Assembly: GCF_018413465.1 (NCBI RefSeq)
Contig: NZ_JAHCDK010000003.1
Coordinates: forward strand, 62,001 to 126,000
Source: Flavobacterium sp. CYK-55
GTDB taxonomy: Bacteria > Bacteroidota > Bacteroidia > Flavobacteriales > Flavobacteriaceae
Reading direction: 5' to 3'
Length of the DNA stretch: 64,000 nt
The translations under genes were made by a program, and so were the position numbers. The notes below the pieces were generated by a model. It did no database searches and was not told where the DNA came from. It was given only the letters and a program-made list of their open reading frames with translations. How positions within the stretch are numbered: position 1 is the stretch's first letter; each line of letters starts with the position of its first letter. Shown here one piece after another: positions 15,024-23,183 of this stretch.

Positions 15024-15688
15024 TATTGATATCGATGAATCAAAATGAGTTCATTATGCGATTCAACCCGCGGCAAACGAGTTACCCTAAAAGGTTTGTC
15101 GTTGAACTGTGCGTGGTATTGGTCATTGCGGGCGTTGTCATTTTTGTTTAAAATCATCGTATTAAACAAAATATACCCATCGCGTTTGAGCAACGAGCCA
15201 AGGCGTGTCATAAAAAACTTTTCAAACAAAAAGTTAGGCATGGCAGTGTCTTGAAAAATATCTACTACAATCAAATCGTATTTAAAGGGGGTGCGCAACA
15301 CATAATCAAAAGCATCGTCGATGACAATTTTGAGGTTCGGAATTTGGTTGAGATCAAAATATTCGTTGGCCAAGGCAATCACCTCGGGGTCAATTTCAAC
15401 ACCGGTGATTTTGCCGGTACATTTAATTTCATCGGTTAAGGTTTTGATTACGCTGCCGCCAGCCACACCCAAAATCAACACTTCTTGCATGTTGCGGATG
15501 TTGTCAAAACCAATTTTTTTGAGGCCTTTTCTAAGCACGCGTTGTAGGCTTCCGTAGGAGTAATTGGTGTTTTTTGAGTCAAGCACCAATTGTCCGTTGG
15601 CCCAAGTTACTTCAAGGTTTTTGCTCACCGAAGATTTTTTCTGATGAATTCTAATCGGAACAATATAACTGAGTAATCTTTTGAGCAT
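15023..15688 (-). CDS. Spermidine synthase-like methyltransferase, 221 aa
   Basis: A Rossmann-fold core is visible: VLILGVAGGSVIKTL (glycine-rich AdoMet-binding loop), GVEIDPEVIALANEYF (acidic residue binding the ribose) and YDLIVVDIFQ. This is the SpeE-like class found widely in Bacteroidota without the N-terminal tetramerisation region of true spermidine synthases. The substrate is unknown; polyamine aminopropyl transfer and methyl transfer are both possible. It is convergent with the fasciclin gene, and its stop codon overlaps the shared terminator. Confidence 0.8.
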   Translation of the reverse strand: MLKRLLSYIVPIRIHQKKSSVSKNLEVTWANGQLVLDSKNTNYSYGSLQRVLRKGLKKIGFDNIRNMQEVLILGVAGGSVIKTLTDEIKCTGKITGVEIDPEVIALANEYFDLNQIPNLKIVIDDAFDYVLRTPFKYDLIVVDIFQDTAMPNFLFEKFFMTRLGSLLKRDGYILFNTMILNKNDNARNDQYHAQFNDKPFRVTRLPRVESHNELILIHRYQ

Positions 15689-15718
15689 TCGAAAAATTTT
15701 CTCAAAAATAGCAGATTA

Positions 15719-16315
15719 ATGCTAATTTTACAGAAATACTTTGTTATGAAATCAGCCCTTTATCGATTTATTTTTGGCCGTTTGATGGGCTGGAAAATTA
15801 TAGGTTCGGTTGACCCTAACATAAAACAATGTGTGTTTATGATTTTGCACCACACCAGCTGGCATGACTTTTATTTGGGGTTGTTTTCTCGTGGTATCTT
15901 GGGTTTAGACATGCATTTTGTAGGTAAAAAAGAGTTGTTCCGTTTTCCGTTTGGTTTTTATTTTAAATGGATGGGCGGCGCGGCGCTTGATCGAAGCGGA
16001 GGGCTCAATAAAGTTGATGCCATTGCCGAAATATTCAAAACTAAACCGGTTTTTAGGCTGGGCATCTCACCCGAGGGCACCCGCAAAAAGGTAACCGAAC
16101 TCAAATCGGGGTTTTATTATATAGCGCTCAAAGCCGGCGTACCGATTATTCCGGTAGCTTTTGATTACAGCCGTAAAGAAGTTCGTTTTGGGCAGCCATT
16201 TGAACCCACCCAAAACTACGAGCAAGATTTAAAAATATTATTGCCGCATTTTAAAAATGCCCGCGGTAAACATCCGCAGTTTGATTTTGATATTCCAACC
16301 GACGATTCACTTTGA
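15719..16315 (+). CDS. 1-acyl-glycerol-3-phosphate acyltransferase family protein (PlsC-like)
   Basis: LHHTSWHDFYLG holds the catalytic HX4D motif, and ISPEGTRKK is the glycerol-phosphate-binding EGTR motif. At 198 aa it is on the short side for PlsC, like the small lysophospholipid acyltransferases of Bacteroidota. A second ATG at 15746 (MKSALYRF) is a likely true start, nine codons in. It probably acts at the inner membrane in phospholipid synthesis. The M14 peptidase gene follows after 3 bp, suggesting one transcript. Confidence 0.87.
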   Translation: MLILQKYFVMKSALYRFIFGRLMGWKIIGSVDPNIKQCVFMILHHTSWHDFYLGLFSRGILGLDMHFVGKKELFRFPFGFYFKWMGGAALDRSGGLNKVDAIAEIFKTKPVFRLGISPEGTRKKVTELKSGFYYIALKAGVPIIPVAFDYSRKEVRFGQPFEPTQNYEQDLKILLPHFKNARGKHPQFDFDIPTDDSL

Positions 16316-16318
16316 TAT

Positions 16319-17473
16319 ATGAATACAGCTTTCTACGCCAATCAGTATCGCCAAAAAACCATTTCAGGCCGATACCTCAACCTAGAACATATTGAGCCGC
16401 TATTGCAAAAACTACCAGCTGGCTCGGTAACCACCATTGGGAGTTCGGTTCAAGACCGACCTTTGTATGCGGTGACTTTAGGAACCGGTGCCCAGCGTAT
16501 TTTGATGTGGTCGCAAATGCACGGCAATGAGAGTACCACCACCAAAGCCCTATTTGATTTTTTTAACTTTTTGACCAGCGCTGAACCTCAGGCAAAAGCT
16601 TGGCTTGAGCATTTTACGTTGATGTGTTTGCCGATGCTCAACCCGGATGGCTCGCAAGCCTATACGCGTGAAAATGCTGTGGGCATTGATTTGAACCGAG
16701 ATGCACAGTCACTAAGCCAACCCGAAAGTAGAGCGTTGCGCAGTTGTTTTGAAAAATTTGAACCGCATTATTGTTTCAATCTGCACGATCAGCGAACCAT
16801 TTATGCAGTGGGTAATACCCACCAGCCGGCTACCGTATCGTTTTTGGCGCCCGCTTATAATTTTGATCGCGATATCAACGCCACTCGTTTGCAGGCCATT
16901 GAAGTGATTGTGGCGATGAACCTAGAATTGCAAAAATACATACCCGGACAAGTAGGCCGATTTGACGACGCCTTTAACCTCAACTGTGTGGGCGATACGT
17001 TTCAAGCGGCTGGTGTACCTACTATTTTGTTTGAGGCCGGTCACCATCCTGAAGATTATGAACGGGAACACACCAGAAAATGGATGTTTATTGCGCTTTT
17101 TAGTTCTTTACAATATATTTACGAAAACGTTGTAGTTAGCAATAAAACGCAAGATTACTTAAATATTCCTCAAAATAAAGTTGCTTTTTTTGATATTGTT
17201 TATAAAAATGTCAAAATAAATTATGATGGTATTGAAAAAAATACGAATTTCGCGATACAATTTGTAGAAGAATTGTATGAGAATCAGATTCGTTGGAAGG
17301 CTGTTTTTGCTCAGATAGGAGATTTAAACGGTTTTCACGGACACCAAACGTTTGATGCTAAAGGTGCTTTGTATTCTGACAATCAAAACAATATTCCGAA
17401 ATTAGAATCAAAAGCTGATTTTTATTTAGGAAAAAACACTGAAATTGTTAATGGTGTTTCGAAAAATTTATAA
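16319..17473 (+). CDS. M14-family zinc carboxypeptidase
   Basis: The zinc and catalytic motifs of M14 are present: QMHGNEST (HxxE), a downstream LHDQ histidine, and IDLNRDAQ with the substrate-binding Asn-Arg. ILFEAGHHPEDYERE carries the catalytic Glu. There is no signal peptide, so a cytoplasmic role is likely. At 384 aa it is longer than the core domain; the AT-rich C-terminal 110 residues are unrecognised. It follows the acyltransferase by 3 bp. The substrate is unknown. Confidence 0.85.
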   Translation: MNTAFYANQYRQKTISGRYLNLEHIEPLLQKLPAGSVTTIGSSVQDRPLYAVTLGTGAQRILMWSQMHGNESTTTKALFDFFNFLTSAEPQAKAWLEHFTLMCLPMLNPDGSQAYTRENAVGIDLNRDAQSLSQPESRALRSCFEKFEPHYCFNLHDQRTIYAVGNTHQPATVSFLAPAYNFDRDINATRLQAIEVIVAMNLELQKYIPGQVGRFDDAFNLNCVGDTFQAAGVPTILFEAGHHPEDYEREHTRKWMFIALFSSLQYIYENVVVSNKTQDYLNIPQNKVAFFDIVYKNVKINYDGIEKNTNFAIQFVEELYENQIRWKAVFAQIGDLNGFHGHQTFDAKGALYSDNQNNIPKLESKADFYLGKNTEIVNGVSKNL

Positions 17474-17478
17474 ATTTG
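17445..17478 (+). promoter_or_regulatory. Candidate promoter of the Lrp/AsnC gene
   Basis: TTG (17445-17447), 23 nt, TAAATTTG (17471-17478), overlapping the 3' end of the M14 gene and 68 nt before the regulator ATG. Confidence 0.5.
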
Positions 17479-17546
17479 AAGCATCTGTTAAAAAAACAGC
17501 AATTTTAGATTGAATAGCGCAGACATTAAAACAAACCAGAATATTT

Positions 17547-18026
17547 ATGAGCAAGTTTCGATTAGATGAAGTTGACCACCAAATCTTAGACATGTTAATT
17601 GACAATACCAGAATTCCATTTACTGATATTGCAAAAAAATTGTTGATTTCTGCCGGAACAGTACATGTCCGCGTTAAGAAAATGGAAGATGCCGGAATTA
17701 TTCAAGGTTCGTCATTGGTGTTGGATTACGACAAATTGGGTTACTCGTTTATAGCCTATATTGGTGTTTTCTTGAACAACACTTCGCAAACCAAGTTTGT
17801 GTTGGAACGCATCAATGAAATTCCGTACATTACCGTAGCATCGGTAACCACCGGTAAGTTCAATATTTTCTGTAAGATTCGTGCCCGTGACACCAAACAT
17901 GCCAAAGAGGTGATTTATATGATTGATGATATTGAAGGTGTATACCGAACCGAAACGATGATTTCACTTGAAGAAAGTATCAACGATAAGAAACGTTTGA
18001 TGCACACGATTTTCAAGAATATGTAA
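17547..18026 (+). CDS. Lrp/AsnC-family transcriptional regulator
   Basis: Residues about 5-55 form the AsnC-type winged helix (DEVDHQILDMLIDNTRIPFTD, VHVRVKKMEDAGIIQGSS). The rest is the RAM ligand-binding domain (YIGVFLNN, VASVTTGKFNIFCKI, IYMIDDIEGVYRTETMI). At 159 aa it is full length. Such proteins respond to amino acids and form octamers. The regulated genes are not evident here; neighbours are an M14 peptidase upstream and ppc downstream, separated by a terminator. Confidence 0.92.
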   Translation: MSKFRLDEVDHQILDMLIDNTRIPFTDIAKKLLISAGTVHVRVKKMEDAGIIQGSSLVLDYDKLGYSFIAYIGVFLNNTSQTKFVLERINEIPYITVASVTTGKFNIFCKIRARDTKHAKEVIYMIDDIEGVYRTETMISLEESINDKKRLMHTIFKNM

Positions 18027-18052
18027 TCACTTGAACGCATCTATATCTATAT

Positions 18053-18080
18053 AACCTCAAGTGAAAGCTTGGGGTTTTTT
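18053..18080 (+). terminator. Rho-independent terminator
   Basis: AACCTCAAG / CTTGGGGTT stem (one G-T pair), loop TGAAAG, then a T run after the Lrp/AsnC gene. Confidence 0.8.
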
Positions 18081-18106
18081 ATTTGTTGAATTTGACTGTT
18101 TTTATC

Positions 18107-20662
18107 ATGTATGCACTTACCAAAACCGAACGATTTGACCAACATATACGCTCAAAGTACTATGTGTACAACAGTGTTTTTTTGACCCTTCCGTTTGATG
18201 CTGTTGGGAATACTGGGGTTTTATTGCCTTTGTTTTCAGAGGTTTGTGCCCGCGGATTTGAACAACAAGAATCACCACTTGATATTGTTGCTTTTTTTAG
18301 TCAAAAGTATTTAGAGGCGCCTTCAGAACACGAGCAAATCAGTTTGCTGTTTAGGTTTATACAATTTATTGAACGACAAATCGTATTGTTTGATGCTATT
18401 GAAGATGCAGCCTTTTCAACGGTTAACAATATGGAAGGCAAAGGTTCTTTGCGCGATATCAAAGAAACTGCTGAAGCTCGCGGTTTGACCGAGGCTTGCA
18501 GAGCTTACTTAAATACCTTTCAGGTAAGACCGGTATTGACGGCCCACCCAACGCAGTTTTATCCGGGGAGTGTTTTGGGCATCATAACTGACTTGACCCA
18601 AGCCATTCGGCAAGACAATTTAGTAGCCATCAAACAACTGCTGGCCCAATTAGGAAAAACGCCTTTTATCAAAAAACAAAAGCCTACCCCTTATGACGAG
18701 GCGGTGAGTTTGACTTGGTATTTAGAAAACGTATTCTATCAAACCGCCGGCGAGATGATGACCTATATACAAAAGAATATATACGCCGGCCAAGATATGC
18801 AGCACCCGATTTTGCAATTGGGTTTCTGGCCCGGTGGTGACCGTGACGGCAATCCGTTTGTTACTTCCGAAATCACTTTGCAAGTAGCCAACCGCCTGAG
18901 GTCATCGATCTTAAAATGTTATTACAAAGATATCCGTAGCCTCAAACGCAAACTAACCTTCAATAGGGTTGATGATTTGTTGGCCGATTTAGAAGACAAA
19001 ATTTATCGCTCGGTTTTTTATTCACGCGGTGAGTTATATATCAGTTGTGATGACTTTAAAAATCAATTGCTGGCCATCAGACAAATTGTGGTTGATGAGC
19101 ATCAATCGCTGTATTTAAATGAAATCAACGAACTCATCCATAAAATAACTTTGTTCGGATTTTATTTTGCTACGCTTGATGTTCGCCAAAACAGCAAAAT
19201 TCACGAGTCGGTTTTTAAATCTTTGCAATTGTATCCGCCTGATGACCGGCAGAGGTCTGTGGCCGAAAAACTTGATTTTTTAGCACAACTCAAAGCTGAC
19301 TTTAAGCCCGGTGATTATACTGATGAATTAGTGTCATCAACATTTGATTCGATATTAGCCATGCGTTACATACAGGAACAAAACGGTGCATTAGGAGCCA
19401 ATCGGTACATCATCAGCAATTGTGAAAGCGCCGAGCACGTTATGCAGGTATATGCCCTAATGCGCCTAAGCGGTTGGAAACAGCCTACGGTAGATATAGT
19501 TCCGTTGTTTGAAATCATTGACGATTTGCAACAGGCACATCGGGTCATGGAACAATTGTATCAGTGTGCTGATTACCGCGCTCATTTGCAAAGACGCGGC
19601 AACCAACAAACCGTGATGCTGGGTTTTTCAGACGGAACCAAAGACGGTGGTTATTTGATGGCCAATTGGAGTATATACAAAGCCAAAGAAGCCATTACCG
19701 AGGTGTCAAGACGTTACGGCATTGAAGTGATTTTCTTTGACGGGCGCGGTGGACCTCCGGCGCGTGGAGGTGGAAAAACACATAAGTTTTACGCATCACT
19801 CGGCCCGCATATAGAGCACCAACAAATTCAAGTAACCGTGCAAGGGCAAACCATCAGTTCAAATTTCGGAACCCTTGATTCTTGCCGGCACAATTTAGAA
19901 AACTTGCTCAGTGCCGGGGTTTCGAATCAAGTTTTTTGGGCAGAACAATCAAGTTTGAACAACCAGCAAAAGGCCGTTTTGGACGAATTGGCACAAGTGG
20001 GTTTTGAAGCTTATACGCGTTTTAAAGCACATCCGAAGTTTATTCCGTATCTTGAAAAAATGAGTACGCTGAACTATTATGCTAAAACCAATATCGGCAG
20101 CCGTCCGTCAAAGCGCAAAAGTGCGGAACAATTAGAGTTTTCTGAACTGCGCGCCATTCCGTTTGTGGGTTCTTGGAGCCAACTCAAACAAAATGTCCCG
20201 GGCTTTTTTGGCGTGGGTTCGTCTTTGAAACACTTTGAAGATTCCGGGCGTTGGGACGAAGTTCAATCGTTGTACGACTCGTCGTTGTTTTTTAAAACCT
20301 TGTTGGAGAACAGTATGATGTCCTTGGCCAAATCATTTTTTGCCCTAACGGCTTACATGAAAGACGATGCTGAGTTTGGCGCATTTTGGCAAATCATACA
20401 CAACGAATACCTTTTGAGTAAGCGTTTGCTTTTAAAAATTGCCGGACACCAAGAGCTCATGCAAAACTATCCGGACGGCCAAGCATCTATTGCTATGCGC
20501 GAGCAAATCGTTAAGCCTTTGCTGGTGATTCAGCAGTATGCTATGATGCGCATTGCTCAACTTCAAAAAGACGGTTCATCCAATGAACTTATCGAATTAT
20601 ATCAAAAAATGGTCACACGTTCGCTCTTTGGCAATACCAATGCGAGCAGAAATTCAGCTTAA
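18107..20662 (+). CDS. ppc: Phosphoenolpyruvate carboxylase
   Basis: From the ATG at 18107 the product is 851 aa, typical for Ppc. Hallmarks are VLTAHPTQFYPGSV (catalytic His), GFWPGGDRDGNPFVT, LDVRQNS, MLGFSDGTKDGGYL and FFDGRGGPPARGGGK. It carboxylates PEP to oxaloacetate, replenishing the TCA cycle. An upstream in-frame TTG would add eight codons but lies next to the terminator and is unlikely. The DinB-like gene starts 1 bp after the stop and is probably co-transcribed. Confidence 0.96.
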   Translation: MYALTKTERFDQHIRSKYYVYNSVFLTLPFDAVGNTGVLLPLFSEVCARGFEQQESPLDIVAFFSQKYLEAPSEHEQISLLFRFIQFIERQIVLFDAIEDAAFSTVNNMEGKGSLRDIKETAEARGLTEACRAYLNTFQVRPVLTAHPTQFYPGSVLGIITDLTQAIRQDNLVAIKQLLAQLGKTPFIKKQKPTPYDEAVSLTWYLENVFYQTAGEMMTYIQKNIYAGQDMQHPILQLGFWPGGDRDGNPFVTSEITLQVANRLRSSILKCYYKDIRSLKRKLTFNRVDDLLADLEDKIYRSVFYSRGELYISCDDFKNQLLAIRQIVVDEHQSLYLNEINELIHKITLFGFYFATLDVRQNSKIHESVFKSLQLYPPDDRQRSVAEKLDFLAQLKADFKPGDYTDELVSSTFDSILAMRYIQEQNGALGANRYIISNCESAEHVMQVYALMRLSGWKQPTVDIVPLFEIIDDLQQAHRVMEQLYQCADYRAHLQRRGNQQTVMLGFSDGTKDGGYLMANWSIYKAKEAITEVSRRYGIEVIFFDGRGGPPARGGGKTHKFYASLGPHIEHQQIQVTVQGQTISSNFGTLDSCRHNLENLLSAGVSNQVFWAEQSSLNNQQKAVLDELAQVGFEAYTRFKAHPKFIPYLEKMSTLNYYAKTNIGSRPSKRKSAEQLEFSELRAIPFVGSWSQLKQNVPGFFGVGSSLKHFEDSGRWDEVQSLYDSSLFFKTLLENSMMSLAKSFFALTAYMKDDAEFGAFWQIIHNEYLLSKRLLLKIAGHQELMQNYPDGQASIAMREQIVKPLLVIQQYAMMRIAQLQKDGSSNELIELYQKMVTRSLFGNTNASRNSA

Positions 20663-20663
20663 T

Positions 20664-21188
20664 ATGAACATCAAACAAATTACTTCAAACGAGTATGCGG
20701 CCTATTACGCCAATTACATCAACGCGGTTTCTGACGAATATTCATTGATCGAAGAACTCGAAATCTCGGTGCACCGACTCATTAAGTTTGTGCAAAACAT
20801 TCCGATGGACAAATTTGATTACCGCTATGCCGAGGGAAAATGGACGATTAAGGATATCTTGGTGCATCTCATGGATGCCGAGCGCATTTTTTCCTACAGA
20901 GCGTTGCGTTTTGCGCGCTATGATGCAACACCGCTCGCTAGTTTTGACGAAGATGCTTATGTAGATGTTGCCCGGGCTAATGAACGTAGTATTCAAGATT
21001 TGCTTTCAGAATTGGCTGTGGTGCGACAAGCTACTTTATCAATGTTTAAGAGTTTTAACGAACAAGAGCTCATGCAAATCGGCACAGCTTCGGGCCAACC
21101 GATGTCGGTGCGGGCTTTGGGTTTTGTAATCATCGGGCATCAGAACCACCACCAACGCGTATTTCAAGAACGCTATCTCAATGGTTAA
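20664..21188 (+). CDS. DinB-family protein, 174 aa
   Basis: The DinB/YfiT-like four-helix fold is shown by GKWTIKDILVHLMDAERIF (metal-binding His) and GHQNHHQRVFQERY (two more His positions). Members are metal-dependent and often thiol-linked transferases, but the substrate is not predictable. The ATG at 20664 follows the ppc stop by 1 bp. An in-frame extension back into ppc (to 20553) is an artefact. The 3' end overlaps the convergent glycosylase gene by 11 bp. Confidence 0.88.
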   Translation: MNIKQITSNEYAAYYANYINAVSDEYSLIEELEISVHRLIKFVQNIPMDKFDYRYAEGKWTIKDILVHLMDAERIFSYRALRFARYDATPLASFDEDAYVDVARANERSIQDLLSELAVVRQATLSMFKSFNEQELMQIGTASGQPMSVRALGFVIIGHQNHHQRVFQERYLNG

Positions 21189-21660
21189 GCGCTTTTTGCC
21201 AAGCCGCTAATTTGTGTTCAAACTCGAGCGTATGCGCCGGACTGGTCGAGGGCATGATGTGTTTTTCAAGATGGATTAAGTGGCCAAATTTCTTGTGAAA
21301 TAACCGATGGCTTTCTTGCCCATTGAAGATGATTTTTTGAATGTTCGGATATTGTTTGAGCAAACCCGGTAGATCATTTTCTTCTGGGTTTTTGATGTTG
21401 CTGTCCAGACTGCCTTCGCGCTCGCAATACTGAAGCACATCCCACAGACCGATGTGGTTTTGTTGTATTAGTTTTACTTTTTCGACAAAAGTTTCGGGAG
21501 TGGTTCGGTATGCAAAAATGGTAAACATGATTTTCCAGAATTGGTTTTGCGGATGCGCGTAGTATTCGCTTTGAGCTAAAGAAGCAGCTCCGGGCATGGT
21601 TCCGAGAATCAAAACTCGGGTTTGAGGGTTGACAATAGGGGGAAAGCTCTTGATTTTCAT
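21178..21660 (-). CDS. DNA-deoxyinosine glycosylase-like protein (Mug/UDG superfamily)
   Basis: A 160-aa protein with SFPPIVNPQTRVLILGTMPG and YYAHPQNQFWKIMF near the N-terminus and IMPSTSPAHT near the C-terminus, the pattern of family 6 UDG (hypoxanthine-DNA glycosylase) proteins. It removes deaminated bases from DNA in base-excision repair. The active-site Asn lies in AHPQNQFW. It is convergent with the DinB-like gene, overlapping by 11 bp. Confidence 0.88.
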   Translation of the reverse strand: MKIKSFPPIVNPQTRVLILGTMPGAASLAQSEYYAHPQNQFWKIMFTIFAYRTTPETFVEKVKLIQQNHIGLWDVLQYCEREGSLDSNIKNPEENDLPGLLKQYPNIQKIIFNGQESHRLFHKKFGHLIHLEKHIMPSTSPAHTLEFEHKLAAWQKALNH

Positions 21661-21663
21661 GGC

Positions 21664-21690
21664 AAAAAAAAGGAACCCCGAAAGGTTCCT
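21664..21690 (-). terminator. Terminator of the 21697 gene
   Basis: AGGAACC (21671-21677) pairs with GGTTCCT (21684-21690); the A run at 21664-21670 becomes a T run on the minus strand. It overlaps the glycosylase start region. Confidence 0.75.
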
Positions 21691-21696
21691 GTTGTT

Positions 21697-22119
21697 TTAT
21701 TCTTCGTCTTCGTCTTCGTCGTCAAAGTTGTCGCTGCTTTCAAAGTCTTCATCTTCATCATCTTCATCGTCATCAGAACCGCCCGGATCTTTGGTCACAT
21801 CAACTTCTTCTTCGTCTTCATCTTCTGAAGCCGTTGCATCGTCTTCCATTTCGATGTCTTTAATTACATCGATTGGTTCTACAATATCGTCAATATCGTC
21901 GTCTTCTTCGAATTTCTCCAAACGGCTGGCCAATTTGGTGCTTACTTTTACTAAATAAATAGTGTCTTCAGTACGCACTTCAACGGCTTCAATCAATTCG
22001 TTTTGGGCATTTCTAAAACGGATGATGTTGGAATCGTCGTAGCCGTCAGGAAATTTTTCCATCAAGAGGTTGAGGATTTCATTGGTGAGTTTTGAATAGT
22101 CTACAATGATACGTTTCAT
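21697..22119 (-). CDS. Acidic-tailed conserved protein, 140 aa
   Basis: The N-terminal 75 residues are folded-looking (MKRIIVDYSKLTNEILNLL, FPDGYDDSNIIRFRNAQNE, VEVRTEDTIYLVKVS). The last 60 are almost all Asp/Glu/Ser, a disordered polyanionic tail. Homologues in Flavobacterium are commonly labelled 'DNA primase', but no primase motif is seen here, so I do not adopt that. It lies 14 bp downstream of the DHS-like gene on the same strand. Confidence 0.8.
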   Translation of the reverse strand: MKRIIVDYSKLTNEILNLLMEKFPDGYDDSNIIRFRNAQNELIEAVEVRTEDTIYLVKVSTKLASRLEKFEEDDDIDDIVEPIDVIKDIEMEDDATASEDEDEEEVDVTKDPGGSDDDEDDEDEDFESSDNFDDEDEDEE

Positions 22120-22133
22120 AGGTTAAGTAATAA

Positions 22134-23108
22134 TTATTGGTCTAGTAGATATGCAAATATAAGAGGCGCCACGATTGTAGCATCAGATTCAACAATAAAT
22201 TTTGGAGTGGTGATATCGAGTTTCCCCCAGGTGATTTTTTCATTCGGAACCGCACCTGAATAAGAGCCGTAACTGGTGGTTGAATCAGAGATTTGGCAGA
22301 AATAACTCCAGAACGGAACATCGTGCATTTCCATGTCTTGATACAACATCGGCACCACGCAAATCGGGAAGTCTCCGGCAATACCTCCACCAATTTGGAA
22401 GAATCCAACGCCTTTGCCTTCGCAGTTTTTGGTGTACCAATCAGCCAACCACATCATATATTCAATACCGCTTTTCATGGTGGTGGGTTTGAACTGTCCT
22501 TTGATGCAATAAGATGCAAAGATGTTGCCCATGGTGCTGTCTTCCCAACCCGGCACTACAATAGGCAGGTTTTTCTCGGCCGCAGCCACCATCCATGAAT
22601 CTTTCGGGTCAATTTCGTAGTATTGTTTTAGCACCCCTGAGTTGATCATTTGATACATAAACTCATGCGGAAAATAACGTTCGCCTTGACTGTCTGCTTT
22701 GTTCCAAATATCGTATAAATGCGATTGTAATCTTCGGAAAGCTTCTTCTTCAGGAATACAGGTATCGGTCACACGATTGTAGTGGTTCTCGAGTAAATCC
22801 CACTCTTCTTGCGGGCTTAAATCGCGGTAATTCGGTACGCGTTTGTACGAATTGTGCGCCACTAAATTCATGATGTCTTCTTCAAGATTCGCACCGGTAC
22901 ACGAGATGATGTGCACTTTGTCTTGGCGAATCATTTCAGCCAGTGATTTTCCCAACTCGGCGGTACTCATGGCACCGGCTAGGGTAATCATCATTTTTCC
23001 GTTTTCTAATAGGTGGGCTTCATAACCTTTGGCAGCATCAACCAAAGCGGCTGCGTTGAAATGAAGATAATGTTTTTCGATAAACTGACTGATCGGTCCT
23101 TTGCTCAT
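22134..23108 (-). CDS. Deoxyhypusine synthase-like protein
   Basis: At 324 aa it has the DHS fold signatures: MITLAGAMSTAELGKSLAEM, ISCTGANLEEDIMNLVAH, FFQIGGGIAGDFPICVVPM and ITWGK, with the catalytic-type Lys at residue 296. Bacteria lack eIF5A, so the bacterial enzyme is thought to act in polyamine synthesis (homospermidine-type transfer from spermidine or putrescine). That fits its place 75 bp downstream of arginine decarboxylase. No agmatinase gene is present between them. The exact product is inferred. Confidence 0.85.
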   Translation of the reverse strand: MSKGPISQFIEKHYLHFNAAALVDAAKGYEAHLLENGKMMITLAGAMSTAELGKSLAEMIRQDKVHIISCTGANLEEDIMNLVAHNSYKRVPNYRDLSPQEEWDLLENHYNRVTDTCIPEEEAFRRLQSHLYDIWNKADSQGERYFPHEFMYQMINSGVLKQYYEIDPKDSWMVAAAEKNLPIVVPGWEDSTMGNIFASYCIKGQFKPTTMKSGIEYMMWLADWYTKNCEGKGVGFFQIGGGIAGDFPICVVPMLYQDMEMHDVPFWSYFCQISDSTTSYGSYSGAVPNEKITWGKLDITTPKFIVESDATIVAPLIFAYLLDQ

Positions 23109-23183
23109 TTTATGCTTGTCTTATATTAATAGGTTGACTTCCCAAAGAAAATATTTTTTTTGAAATTGGCAAAACTTCGTAAA

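Noticed and set aside
21629-21958. 109-codon Ser-rich plus-strand frame
   Set aside because: Antisense shadow of the Asp/Glu-rich tail of the 21697 gene.
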